This document shows positions 56,213 through 64,000 of a stretch of 64,000 bases of DNA, piece after piece. A program made the position numbers and the translations under genes. The notes below the pieces were generated by a model. That model was not told where the DNA came from, did no database searches, and saw only the letters and a program-made list of their open reading frames with translations. Positions within the stretch are counted from its first letter, which is position 1. Every line of letters begins with the position of its first letter. The stretch comes from Devosia sp. FJ2-5-3 (GTDB lineage Bacteria; Pseudomonadota; Alphaproteobacteria; Rhizobiales; Devosiaceae), in contig NZ_CP104007.1 of the NCBI RefSeq assembly GCF_029201545.1, forward strand, positions 1,088,501-1,152,500, in the 5' to 3' direction.

Positions 56213-57169
56213 TCAGGCGAGGAGGAGGGCGGCGGTGTCCTCGTCGGTGATGAGACCGTTGATCAGGCGGCTGGTGAGGGCGGCGCGGATGGCGGCGGCC
56301 TTGCGCCGGCCCATGGCGAGCGCGATGACACGGCCGTTTTCGCGGGGCGGGATGGGGGCGGAGGCGACTCGGGCATTGGTGGGCCCGTCGATCAGCCGGC
56401 CTTCGGCGTCGTAGACCCAGCCGCAGATTTCCCCGACAGCGCCGGAGCGGGCGAGCTCGACTTGTTCGTCGCTTGTGATGAAACCGTCGAGGAGAAGGGG
56501 GGCGTCATCATCGAGGTGGCCGACGCCGACAAAAGTCGTGCTGGCGCGGGCGGCGAGATCGAGCGTGGCCGCGATCATCGGCTGGGCGTGCAGCAGTTCG
56601 CGCTCGCTGGCCGAGGAGGCAAAGACCGGCAGGGGCATGGGGAAAGAGCGGGCCTTGACCGTGTCGGCGACGTTGAAAATGACGTTGTAGAAGGCGGCGG
56701 AGCCGTCCGGGGCGATGTTGCCGGTGAGGGAAACGACCTTGTGGTGCGGGCATTCCATGGGCTGGAGTTGTTCGATGGCGGCCTTGAGCGTGCGGCCGGT
56801 GCCGATGGCGATAATGGTCGGCTCGATGGCCTTGAGGCAGCGCTCGATCTCGGTGGCGCCGGCTTCGGCGAGGCCCAGGGTGGAGGAGGTCGAAGCGGGA
56901 TCGGAGGGCACGACCTCGCTGAGGTCGAGGCCATAGCGATGGCGCAGGCGCTCGGCAAAATCCATGCAGCGGCCGATGGGGTGATCGAGCCGGACTTTTA
57001 CGAGGCCCTCGCTGACGGAAAGCGAGACGAGGCGCTGCGCCGACTGGCGCGAAATGCCCATCTTGGTGGCGATCTCTTCCTGCGTATTGCCGGCGACATA
57101 GTAGAGCCAGCCGGCGCGGGCGGCGTCGTCGAGGCGGCTCGTGGTGTTTTCCTGTCGGGCTGGCATCAT
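56213..57169 (-). CDS. smoC: SorC/DeoR-type sugar-binding transcriptional regulator (SmoC-like)
   Basis: A 318-residue regulator. The helix-turn-helix NTQEEIATKMGISRQSAQRLVSLSVSEGLV is at about residues 28-58, and a sugar-binding domain (IIAIGTGRTLKAAIEQL, VVSLTGNIAPDG, DEQVELARSGAVGEICGW) fills the rest. Proteins of this type respond to phosphorylated sugars or polyols and control the adjacent operon. It is 101 bases upstream of smoE in the same direction, like SmoC in Rhodobacter polyol loci. Confidence 0.88.
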   Translation of the reverse strand: MMPARQENTTSRLDDAARAGWLYYVAGNTQEEIATKMGISRQSAQRLVSLSVSEGLVKVRLDHPIGRCMDFAERLRHRYGLDLSEVVPSDPASTSSTLGLAEAGATEIERCLKAIEPTIIAIGTGRTLKAAIEQLQPMECPHHKVVSLTGNIAPDGSAAFYNVIFNVADTVKARSFPMPLPVFASSASERELLHAQPMIAATLDLAARASTTFVGVGHLDDDAPLLLDGFITSDEQVELARSGAVGEICGWVYDAEGRLIDGPTNARVASAPIPPRENGRVIALAMGRRKAAAIRAALTSRLINGLITDEDTAALLLA

Positions 57170-57231
57170 CTGGTCCGGTTAATCGGCGGGATTATTCGGA
57201 CATGACGAGGTTGATCGCAAGGTCTTTGCGG

Positions 57232-57996
57232 TCAGTCTTTTTCGTCGGGCGAGACGCCGCGGGATAGGGCGGTGCGAATATCGCGCTCGGTATCCCGAAG
57301 GTGGAGACGCATGGCCTCGCCGGCAGCGCGCGCGTTTCCGGCACGGATGGCGTCCAGAATGCGCTGGTGTGCGGTGATCGTGTCCTGTGGGGTGTGGCCA
57401 CGATAGGTGTGGCCGCGGTGGCTGATGAGAAAACCCTCGCGCAGGGGCGTGGCCATGGCCTCGAAAAGATAGCTCAGCACGCGATTGCCGCTCGCCAGGG
57501 CGACGGCCTCGTGGAAGCCGAAATCGGAAGCGTGGAACCGCTGCTCGGCCTCGATATCGGCAAAATTCCCGTCCTCGCCGATGGATTTGCACATCCCTTC
57601 GAGGGCGTTTTCGACGGCGATGATGCCGGCGCGATTGGCGCGCTTGGCAGCCTGGGTGGCCGATTGCACTTCGAGCGAGAGTCGGACCTCCACCAGATCG
57701 AACAGACCCTTGGGATCATAGCGAATGATCGAACTCAGGAAGTCGGAGAAGGCGGAGCCGTCGGGTTCGCGCACGACGGCGCGGCGACCACGCGCCAATT
57801 CGAGCAGGCGCCGACCCTCGAGCAGCTTTACCGCCTCCCGAATGGTCAGGCGACTGACGGCGTAGCGTTCGGCCAGTTCGGCTTCGCTCGGCATGTTCTG
57901 GCCGGGGCTGAGTTCAGACAATATCCAGCGTGCGAGATCGTCCGCCACAGTGCTTGCCGCGCTGGTATCGGAGCGCGATCCGCCAATGATGCTCAC
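57232..57996 (-). CDS. GntR-family regulator, FadR subfamily
   Basis: A 254-residue regulator. The winged helix spans about residues 15-80 (LARWILSELSPGQNMPSEAELAERYAVSRLTIREAVKLLEGRRLLE), followed by an FCD domain with the D...H metal-ligand pattern (DFGFHEAVALASGN and ITAHQRILDAI). The GTG at 57996 has a GGGAGA ribosome site; a longer open frame to 58113 lacks support. An 11-base palindrome lies just upstream and a related site stands before chvE, so it probably controls itself and the chvE-gguAB transporter. Confidence 0.87.
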   Translation of the reverse strand: MSIIGGSRSDTSAASTVADDLARWILSELSPGQNMPSEAELAERYAVSRLTIREAVKLLEGRRLLELARGRRAVVREPDGSAFSDFLSSIIRYDPKGLFDLVEVRLSLEVQSATQAAKRANRAGIIAVENALEGMCKSIGEDGNFADIEAEQRFHASDFGFHEAVALASGNRVLSYLFEAMATPLREGFLISHRGHTYRGHTPQDTITAHQRILDAIRAGNARAAGEAMRLHLRDTERDIRTALSRGVSPDEKD

Positions 57997-58012
57997 GCAG
58001 TTTCTCCCAAAG

Positions 58013-58023
58013 ATATCAGATAT
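58013..58023. promoter_or_regulatory. Candidate operator (ATATC-A-GATAT) upstream of the GntR gene
   Basis: A perfect odd-length palindrome of 11 bases lies 17 bases before the GTG start. Its core read on the minus strand (TATCTGAT) recurs at 58201. Placement suggests autoregulation. Confidence 0.5.
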
Positions 58024-58200
58024 GTTTGCCGATTTTCGAGTGTGGAACCACGCCGTGACGTTTGCAATATGACGCTTCGCCGTCATCGTAGACACAGATT
58101 TTGACGGTCGCAACCGCGGAAATGCTGGCTTTCTTTGTAGCCAAAATTAATTCGATCATCGAAAAAATGTGCACATGAAGATCGAGCGTCTTTACAGCCC

Positions 58201-58213
58201 TATCTGATTATCA
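58201..58213. promoter_or_regulatory. Candidate operator (TATCTGATTATCA) upstream of chvE
   Basis: TATCTGAT is followed by an overlapping palindrome TGAT-T-ATCA (58205-58213). The 8-base core is identical to that of the site at 58013. It lies about 230 bases before the chvE start, in the AT-rich part of the gap. Confidence 0.5.
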
Positions 58214-58439
58214 TACTTATGTCGCATGGCTTGGGAGAGCCCTGGCGCGAGAGGGCGCCCGTGGGAGGAAATGATGCAGATCAGGGTGACGCTCGGGTGT
58301 GATGCCCGGCAAGAGCCGGCTGCCGTTCGTTCTGCGGCAGGTGCGTTTTCCGCAGGTTCAGCAAGCTATCCGGCCGGACGGGGAAGGGCCCCGCACACTG
58401 AACACATCAATCGCTAAGAATCGAAAAGGGAGTCGAGAC

Positions 58440-59516
58440 GTGAAGGTTATGAAATCTCTGGTGACGCTGATCGCAGCTGGCGCAATGGCCGCGACCGCAT
58501 TCTCCGGCGCCTTTGCGCAGGACAAGGGTTCCGTGGGCATCGCCATGCCGACCCAGTCGTCGCTGCGCTGGATCTCGGACGGTAACGAGCTCAAGTCCGC
58601 GCTGGAAGGCATGGGCTATACGGTCGACCTGCAGTATGCGGAAGACGATATCCCCAACCAGCTCGCACAGATCGAAAACATGGTGACCAAGGGCGTCGAT
58701 GCCCTCGTGATCGCCTCGATCGATGGCACCACGCTCTCGGCCGTGCTGCAGCAGGCTGCAGACCAGGGCGTCAAGGTCGTTGCCTATGACCGCCTGATCC
58801 GCGAGAGCGGCAATGTGGACTACTACACCACCTTCGACAATTTCGAGGTTGGTGTGCTGCAGGCCAACAGCCTGGTGAAGGGTCTCAACGAGCGCTTCCC
58901 CGATGACAAGCCGTGGAACGTCGAACTGTTCGGCGGCTCGCCCGACGACAACAACGCCTTCTTCTTCTATGATGGCGCGATGGCTGTGCTGCAGCCGCTG
59001 ATCGACAGTGGCGACGTCGTCGTCAAGTCCGGCCAGATGGGCATGGACGTGGTCGGCACGCTGCGTTGGGACGGTGCGGTTGCACAGGCGCGCATGGACA
59101 ACATCCTGTCGGCCAATTACTCGGACGGCAGCCGCGTGCATGGCGTGCTGGCTCCTTATGACGGTCTGTCGCGCGGTATCATCTCCTCGCTGCGCGGCGT
59201 GGGCTATGGCTCGGGCGACCTCGCCTGGCCGATCATCACCGGCCAGGACGCCGAAGTGCCGTCGGTCAAGGCGATCATTGCCGGTGAACAGTATTCGACC
59301 GTGTTCAAGGACACGCGCGAGCTGGCCCAGTACACCGCCCAGCTGCTCGACACCGTCCTGTCCGGCCAGGAGCCGAGCGGCCTCGACACCACCACCTATG
59401 ACAATGGCGTCAAGGTCGTGCCGTCGATTCTCCTGACCCCCTATGAGGTCGACGCGACCAATTACGAACAGCGCGTCATCGCATCGGGCTACATCAAGGC
59501 CGAAGAACTGCAGTAA
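58440..59516 (+). CDS. chvE: Multiple-sugar-binding periplasmic protein ChvE
   Basis: A 358-residue binding protein of the ribose/galactose (family 4) type. The signal peptide ends after GAFAQ (about residue 25). [21 protein letters not shown], the [24 protein letters not shown] helix, VVAYDRLI and [19 protein letters not shown] are near-identical in style to Agrobacterium ChvE. That protein binds glucose, galactose, arabinose and xylose and also signals to VirA in agrobacteria. Here only the transport role is supported. GTG at 58440 is preferred to the ATG nine bases later because GGGAG stands seven bases before it. Confidence 0.93.
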   Translation: MKVMKSLVTLIAAGAMAATAFSGAFAQDKGSVGIAMPTQSSLRWISDGNELKSALEGMGYTVDLQYAEDDIPNQLAQIENMVTKGVDALVIASIDGTTLSAVLQQAADQGVKVVAYDRLIRESGNVDYYTTFDNFEVGVLQANSLVKGLNERFPDDKPWNVELFGGSPDDNNAFFFYDGAMAVLQPLIDSGDVVVKSGQMGMDVVGTLRWDGAVAQARMDNILSANYSDGSRVHGVLAPYDGLSRGIISSLRGVGYGSGDLAWPIITGQDAEVPSVKAIIAGEQYSTVFKDTRELAQYTAQLLDTVLSGQEPSGLDTTTYDNGVKVVPSILLTPYEVDATNYEQRVIASGYIKAEELQ

Positions 59517-59530
59517 TCTGCAGGCATTGG

Positions 59531-59557
59531 AAGGCCCCGCCTCGAGCGGGGCCTTTT
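59531..59557 (+). terminator. Intra-operon terminator between chvE and gguA
   Basis: A perfect 10-bp stem (AAGGCCCCGC/GCGGGGCCTT) with a five-base loop ends in TTTT, 14 bases after the chvE stop and 128 bases before gguA. It should lower expression of the membrane genes relative to the binding protein. Confidence 0.8.
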
Positions 59558-59684
59558 CCGGTTCGAGATCCGCCAGGAACGGGCATTGCCGTTCGTCGGG
59601 TCGAAGACTGGCCCGGCCGAGGCCGGGGGCTCAACGCGGTTGCGTGTATTCAGTCGGAGTGCATTCGCCCATGGCAGGACCAGC

Positions 59685-61217
59685 ATGACAAATACCATTC
59701 TGGAGATGCGCGGCATCACCAAGACATTTCCCGGTGTCAAAGCCCTGCAGGACGTCAATCTTGACGTGCGCGAAGGCGAAATCCACGCCATTTGCGGGGA
59801 AAACGGGGCTGGAAAATCGACGCTGATGAAGGTGCTGAGCGGGGTTTACCCGCATGGCTCCTATGACGGCCAGATCATCTATCAGGGCGCCGAGCAGCAT
59901 TTTAAGTCCATTCGCGACAGCGAGCACAAGGGCATCGTCATCATCCACCAGGAGCTGGCGCTGGTGCCGCTGCTCTCGATCGCCGAGAACATTTTTCTCG
60001 GCAATGAAGTGGCCAAGGGCGGCGTGATCGACTGGGACGAGACCCGGGACGGAGCGCGCAAGCTGTTGAGCATGGTGGGGCTCAATGAGGACCCGGACAC
60101 GCTGATCACCAATATCGGTGTGGGCAAGCAGCAGCTTGTCGAGATCGCCAAGGCGCTCTCCAAGCAGGTGCAATTGCTGATCCTCGACGAACCGACAGCC
60201 TCGCTTTCGGAAAAGGACAGCCAGGCGCTGCTCGAGCTTCTGACCGAGTTCAAGAAGCAGGGCATTACCTCGATCATCATCAGTCACAAGCTGAACGAGA
60301 TCTCAAAGATTGCCGACCGGGTGACGGTGATCCGCGACGGGCGCACCATCGAGACGATGGATACCGACCAGATCACCGAGGACCGGATCATCACCTCCAT
60401 GGTGGGCCGCTCGCTCGAAGACCGCTATCCCGCGCGCACGCCAAAAATCGGCGAAGTCGTGCTGGAGGTGCGCAACTGGAACGTCTTCCACCCCCAGCAT
60501 CGCGAGCGCCAGATGATCCGGGACGTCAATCTCGTCCTGCGCCGGGGCGAAGTGGTGGGCATTGCCGGGCTGATGGGATCGGGGCGAACCGAATTCGCCA
60601 TGAGCCTCTTTGGCAAATCCTACGGCCAGAAGATCAGCGGCGAAGTCTTCCGGAACGGCAAGAAGATCGACGTTTCCAACGTTGGCAAGGCCATTGCAAA
60701 CGGCATTGCCTATGCCACCGAAGATCGCAAGACCTACGGGCTTAACCTCATCGACCATATCAAGCACAATATCACCGTCGCCAATCTGGCCGGCGTGTCG
60801 CGCTGGGGGGTGATCGATGACCTTGGCGAGCTCGACGCGGCAAACGACTATCGCAGGAAGACCAATATCCGCTCGTCAAGCGTCTATCAGGTCACCGGCA
60901 ATCTCTCGGGCGGCAACCAGCAAAAGGTGGTGTTGTCCAAATGGCTCTATGCCAATCCGGACGTGCTGATCCTCGATGAACCCACGCGCGGCATCGATGT
61001 GGGGGCAAAATACGAAATCTACACCATCATCAACCAGCTGGCGGCGCAGGGTAAGGCGATCCTCGTGATCTCTTCGGAGATGCCCGAATTGCTGGGGATC
61101 ACCGACCGCCTCTATGTAATGAATGAAGGCCGTATCGTGGGCGAAATGCCCACCAGCGATGCGAGCCAGGAAAAGATCATGCGCGCCATCGTGCGGGCTG
61201 AAGGGAAGGCATCATGA
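59685..61217 (+). CDS. gguA: Sugar ABC transporter ATP-binding protein with two cassettes (GguA/MmsA)
   Basis: A 510-residue double ATPase of the RbsA/MglA/GguA type. The first cassette has Walker [10 protein letters not shown] near 39 and [10 protein letters not shown]. The second has a degenerate Walker [10 protein letters not shown] near 290 but an intact LSGGNQQK signature near 405 and [11 protein letters not shown]. This asymmetry is normal for the family. The ATG at 59685 gives the expected N-terminus [17 protein letters not shown]. It overlaps gguB by four bases. Confidence 0.94.
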   Translation: MTNTILEMRGITKTFPGVKALQDVNLDVREGEIHAICGENGAGKSTLMKVLSGVYPHGSYDGQIIYQGAEQHFKSIRDSEHKGIVIIHQELALVPLLSIAENIFLGNEVAKGGVIDWDETRDGARKLLSMVGLNEDPDTLITNIGVGKQQLVEIAKALSKQVQLLILDEPTASLSEKDSQALLELLTEFKKQGITSIIISHKLNEISKIADRVTVIRDGRTIETMDTDQITEDRIITSMVGRSLEDRYPARTPKIGEVVLEVRNWNVFHPQHRERQMIRDVNLVLRRGEVVGIAGLMGSGRTEFAMSLFGKSYGQKISGEVFRNGKKIDVSNVGKAIANGIAYATEDRKTYGLNLIDHIKHNITVANLAGVSRWGVIDDLGELDAANDYRRKTNIRSSSVYQVTGNLSGGNQQKVVLSKWLYANPDVLILDEPTRGIDVGAKYEIYTIINQLAAQGKAILVISSEMPELLGITDRLYVMNEGRIVGEMPTSDASQEKIMRAIVRAEGKAS

Positions 61218-62488
61218 CCACTCAAACCGCACCTGAAGCGGCCGGCGCACCGGCGCAATCCCAGGAGTTGAGCCTGGTGGGCGCGCTGCGCGCCAATATG
61301 CGGGACTATGGCCTGTTGCTGGCGCTGATCCTGATCATGCTGTTCTTCCAGTATTTTACCGCCGGCGTGCTGTTCAAGCCGGTGAATTTGACCAATATCA
61401 TCCTGCAGAACAGCTATATCATCGTGATGGCGCTGGGCATGCTGCTGGTGATCGTCGCTGGCCATATCGATCTGTCCGTGGGGTCGGTTTCCGGCTTCGT
61501 CGGGGCGCTGGCCGCCATGCTCATGGTGGGGTGGAAGTTTCCCCCCGAACTGGCGTTTCTGGCCCATCCGATCGTGGCGGGGGCAATCTGTCTTGTGGCC
61601 GGGGCGGCGATCGGCGCGGCGCAGGGCTATATCATCGCCTATCACAGGGTGCCGGCTTTCATCGTGACCCTGGCGGGCATGCTGATTTTCAAGGGCCTGT
61701 CGCTGGCCATCCTCGCGGGCAAGTCCGTCGGGCCGTTCCCGGCCGAGTTCCAGATGCTGTCGGCGGGGTTCATTCCCGATCTGATCGGTCCGACCGTGCT
61801 GCCGATCCTGGCGGAGAACGGCAAGCCGGTGGCGCTGCACACGACCACGATGGTCATCGCCATCCTGGCGATCGTAGCTATGGTGTTCTTCGCCATCCGG
61901 ACGCGCAACCGCCGCATCGCGCGCGGCTATGACGTCGAGCCGTTCAGCCTGTTCATCATCAAGAATGTGGTGATCACGGCGCTGGTGATGTTTTTTGCCT
62001 ATATGCTGGCATCCTATCGCGGCCTGCCCAATGTGCTGGTGGTGATGGGCATCCTCATTGCCGGCTTCGTCTTCCTCACCAAGCGGCTGACCTTCGGCCG
62101 GCGCATCTATGCGCTGGGGGGCAATCTCAAGGCGGCGGCGCTTTCGGGCATCAAGACGGAACGGACGACGTTCTACATCTTCGCCATCATGGGGGCGCTG
62201 GCAGCGCTTGCCGGCATGATCTATGCGGCGCGCCTCAATTCGGCGACGCCCAAGGCCGGGCAGGGGCTGGAGCTCGACGTGATCGCGGCCGTGTTCATCG
62301 GCGGCGCCTCGGCGCTGGGCGGGGTCGGCCAGGTGGCGGGCGCGGTGATCGGCGCCTTCATCATGGGTGTGATGAACAATGGCATGTCGATCATGGGCGT
62401 CAATATCGACTGGCAGCAGATGATCAAGGGCGTGGTGCTGCTCGCAGCCGTGTTCTTCGATCTCTACAACAAGAACCGTTCTGCCTGA
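61214..62488 (+). CDS. gguB: Sugar ABC transporter permease (GguB/MmsB)
   Basis: A 424-residue inner-membrane permease with 10 or more hydrophobic segments, longer than RbsC (about 320) and typical of GguB, MmsB and XylH. The family block [19 protein letters not shown] is near residue 85, and [16 protein letters not shown] and [36 protein letters not shown] are present. With ChvE and GguA it forms the complete importer. Confidence 0.94.
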   Translation: MTTQTAPEAAGAPAQSQELSLVGALRANMRDYGLLLALILIMLFFQYFTAGVLFKPVNLTNIILQNSYIIVMALGMLLVIVAGHIDLSVGSVSGFVGALAAMLMVGWKFPPELAFLAHPIVAGAICLVAGAAIGAAQGYIIAYHRVPAFIVTLAGMLIFKGLSLAILAGKSVGPFPAEFQMLSAGFIPDLIGPTVLPILAENGKPVALHTTTMVIAILAIVAMVFFAIRTRNRRIARGYDVEPFSLFIIKNVVITALVMFFAYMLASYRGLPNVLVVMGILIAGFVFLTKRLTFGRRIYALGGNLKAAALSGIKTERTTFYIFAIMGALAALAGMIYAARLNSATPKAGQGLELDVIAAVFIGGASALGGVGQVAGAVIGAFIMGVMNNGMSIMGVNIDWQQMIKGVVLLAAVFFDLYNKNRSA

Positions 62489-62514
62489 GATCCCTCGGGC
62501 GCCGGACTTGATGG

Positions 62515-62544
62515 GGGCCGCCGGGGATATCCGGCGGCCCTTTT
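62515..62544 (+). terminator. Intrinsic terminator after gguB
   Basis: A perfect 10-bp stem GGGCCGCCGG/CCGGCGGCCC with a six-base loop is followed by TTTT. It separates convergent genes. Confidence 0.85.
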
Positions 62545-62550
62545 GCGTTT

Positions 62551-62973
62551 TCACCCGGCGTAGGCGACGGCGATATCGAGGACGAAGGTGACCCCGAACC
62601 GGTCGGTGAGCATGCCGAAGAGGGGCGTCCAGCCGGAGGGGGCAAGCGGCTGGATGATGGTCGCGCCATCCGAGAGGCCGTTCCAATAGCGGGTGAGTTC
62701 GGCTTCATCATTGCCGCGGATGGATACGAAGATAGGGGCGATGCCGGCGTCATAGGGGCGGGCGGCGGGGACGTCATAGGCCATTATGGAAAAGCCGTTC
62801 GAGCTCTGGAGCTGGCCGAAGGCGACGAGGTCGGCCTCCTCGGGCGGGAATGACGGATAGGCCTGGGCGTGGGTTGCGATAACGGGTTCGCCGCCGAAGA
62901 CAGAGGCGTAGAAGTAGAGGGCCTCGCGGGCCGAGTTGCGGAAATTGAGGTGGGTGGTGGTGGTGATGCTCAT
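62551..62973 (-). CDS. VOC-fold PhnB-like protein
   Basis: A 140-residue protein of the PhnB/3-demethylubiquinone methyltransferase-like branch of the vicinal-oxygen-chelate superfamily. LNFRNSAREALYFYASVFGGEPV at the N-terminus, FSIMAYDVP in the middle and a FGMLTDRFGVTFVLDI end are typical. Metal ligands common in glyoxalases are not all visible, so enzymatic activity is uncertain. It is divergent from the WYL regulator, 70 bases away, and may be its target. Confidence 0.8.
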   Translation of the reverse strand: MSITTTTHLNFRNSAREALYFYASVFGGEPVIATHAQAYPSFPPEEADLVAFGQLQSSNGFSIMAYDVPAARPYDAGIAPIFVSIRGNDEAELTRYWNGLSDGATIIQPLAPSGWTPLFGMLTDRFGVTFVLDIAVAYAG

Positions 62974-63043
62974 CGCTGGTTCCTTGCGGGGTTGATGGCG
63001 CTGTTATAGGGCTAGCCAACTGCCACTTTCAGACAGTTGAGCG

Positions 63044-63730
63044 ATGGCCCGCGCCGACAGATTGCTGAGACTTTTGCAGGCGATGCGTGTGCTGCCGGCG
63101 CCGCTGACCGCGGCGCGGCTGGCCGAAGAGACGGGGGTATCCCTGCGCTCGCTCTATCGCGATATCGACAGCCTGCGGGCGGCGGGGGCGCGGATCGATG
63201 GCGAGCGGGGCTATGGCTATCGGCTGATCGAAGATTTCGCGCTGCCACCGCAGACTTTCGATCGAATCGAGATCGAGGCTCTGGTGCTGGGCCTCGCGGA
63301 AGTGCAGCATCTGGGCGATCCCGAGCTGGCCGCGGCGGCCCGGTCGGCCCTCGCCAAGGTGGCGGCGACCCTGCCAGATGAGAGGGAACAGCACTTGGTC
63401 CATGCCATATCGCAGGTCTATCGGCCGGCCGCGCGCTATGCGGTGGCGGTGGATATGGGCGTCATTCGCCAAAGCTGCTGGCAGGAGGAGGCGGTGGCGA
63501 TCCGCTATGCCGATGCGGATGGGTCGGTGACGGAGCGCACGATCAGGCCGCTGGCGCTGGCCTATCATCAGCATGTTCTGGCTGTGCTGGCCTGGTGCTG
63601 CCTGAGACAGGATTTTCGGATTTTCCGGGCCGATCGCATCGCGGCGGCAGTGCGCACCGGAGAAAGTTTCCGACCCCGGCGGGCAAGCCTGTTGCGCGAC
63701 TATCTCGAACGGCTCAATGCCGGTCGCTGA
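63044..63730 (+). CDS. YafY-type HTH and WYL-domain transcriptional regulator
   Basis: A 228-residue regulator. The winged helix is at residues 1-65: RADRLLRLLQAMRV, the recognition helix SLRSLYRDIDSLRAAG and the wing IDGERGYGYRL. A WYL domain follows from about 135 (VIRQSCWQEEAVAIRYADADG, RPLALAYHQHVLAVLAWC), ending in RRASLLRDYLERL. Regulators of this type often sit next to VOC or PhnB-like genes, as on both sides here. The ligand is unknown. Confidence 0.88.
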   Translation: MARADRLLRLLQAMRVLPAPLTAARLAEETGVSLRSLYRDIDSLRAAGARIDGERGYGYRLIEDFALPPQTFDRIEIEALVLGLAEVQHLGDPELAAAARSALAKVAATLPDEREQHLVHAISQVYRPAARYAVAVDMGVIRQSCWQEEAVAIRYADADGSVTERTIRPLALAYHQHVLAVLAWCCLRQDFRIFRADRIAAAVRTGESFRPRRASLLRDYLERLNAGR

Positions 63731-63739
63731 GCGGCAGGG

Positions 63740-64000
63740 CTATTGCGCCGCCTGCCCGCGGGCGCAGGCCTCGATATTGTTGCCATCGGGGTCGAGCACG
63801 AAGGCGCCGTAGTAGGCACCCGCACCCTGGCGTGGGCCCGGCGCACCATTGTCGGTGCCGCCATTGGCGAGGGCCGCCTGGTAAAATGCGTCCACCATCG
63901 CCTGGTCCCTGGCCTGAAAGGCAATATGCATCTGGTTGATGCCGGGGCGCGAGCCGTCCACCCAGTAGGAAGGACGGGTGGTGCCGATCCAGAGATAGGG
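63740..64000 (-). CDS. VOC-family protein, C-terminal part (gene runs off the window)
   Basis: The visible 86 residues are the C-terminal part of a glyoxalase/bleomycin-resistance-type protein, and the frame is open to the window edge. PYLWIG leads to INQMHIAFQARDQAMVDAFYQAALANGG, then GAYYGAFVLDPDGNNIEACA. HIAF and the DPDGNNIE ending carry the usual His and Glu metal ligands. It converges on the WYL regulator gene, with stops about 9 bases apart. Confidence 0.85.
   Translation of the reverse strand, partial: PYLWIGTTRPSYWVDGSRPGINQMHIAFQARDQAMVDAFYQAALANGGTDNGAPGPRQGAGAYYGAFVLDPDGNNIEACARGQAAQ

Larger units (their letters stand above)
57997..58439. other. Divergent regulatory region between the GntR gene and chvE
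   Basis: These 443 bases contain the promoters of both genes. The first 210 bases are AT-rich relative to the window and hold the two palindromes listed separately. A 63-codon open frame at 58226-58417 lies in the second half but has no recognisable features; the chvE leader seems a better explanation. Confidence 0.6.

Noticed and set aside
58226..58417. A 63-codon frame in the chvE leader
   Set aside because: It has a GGGAGGA stretch near an internal ATG, but the composition is low in hydrophobic residues and no family or fold is apparent. It more likely reflects leader sequence.
59558..59684. A tRNA-like GGTTCGAGATC motif near 59560
   Set aside because: Flanking bases do not form acceptor, D or anticodon stems. 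It is part of the chvE-gguA spacer.

Overview
The window reads as the chromosome of a high-GC alphaproteobacterium of the order Hyphomicrobiales (Rhizobiales), most likely Devosia or a close relative. The grounds are an mdh-sucCD-sucA-sucB-lpdA cluster in the rhizobial order, a complete PhyR-NepR-EcfG general stress response locus, an Omp19-type lipoprotein, ChvE/GguAB and Smo-type sugar transporters, TamA/TamB, and dense intergenic palindromes. The genus is inferred; no rRNA or tRNA gene is present to confirm it. I see no prophage, insertion sequence or CRISPR array.

Layout. 1-7.7 kb: the start of an unidentified membrane-anchored protein, a YdfG-type dehydrogenase, and the outer-membrane pair tamA-tamB. 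8-13.7 kb: a yejBEFA oligopeptide ABC importer on the minus strand with all junctions overlapping by 4 bases. 14-16.5 kb: small proteins, an Omp19/Inh lipoprotein and zapE. 16.7-27.9 kb: TCA-cycle genes mdh, sucC, sucD, sucA, sucB and lpdA, with three unrelated small genes between sucB and lpdA. 28-36 kb: a uronate locus with a TRAP transporter, a GntR regulator, kduI, kduD, a cupin protein and uxuA, plus a TRIC-like channel and a DUF4326 protein. 36.1-40.8 kb: a polar amino-acid ABC importer transcribed with an AstE/AspA-type deacylase and a thiamine-binding-type protein.

41-48 kb: the stress region. It holds phyR divergent from nepR-ecfG, a CHASE3/HWE-type histidine kinase, a lipid kinase and several tiny membrane proteins. 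Three of the small-protein transcription units carry an exact GGAAC-N16-CGTT promoter, the EcfG consensus, so the locus encodes both the regulators and part of their regulon. 48-57.2 kb: a polyol operon with a SorC-type regulator, smoE-smoF-smoG-smoK, a mannitol-dehydrogenase-family enzyme and an FGGY kinase. 57.2-62.5 kb: a GntR regulator divergent from chvE-gguA-gguB. 62.5-64 kb: two VOC-fold proteins on either side of a WYL regulator.

Three families of paired palindromic repeats fill most of the larger intergenic gaps and lie between consecutive genes of the polyol operon. The most interesting points are the clustered EcfG promoters (one driving an unrecognised 55-residue protein), two candidate GntR operators found by shared half-sites, the importer-deacylase operon, and the repeats inside the polyol operon.
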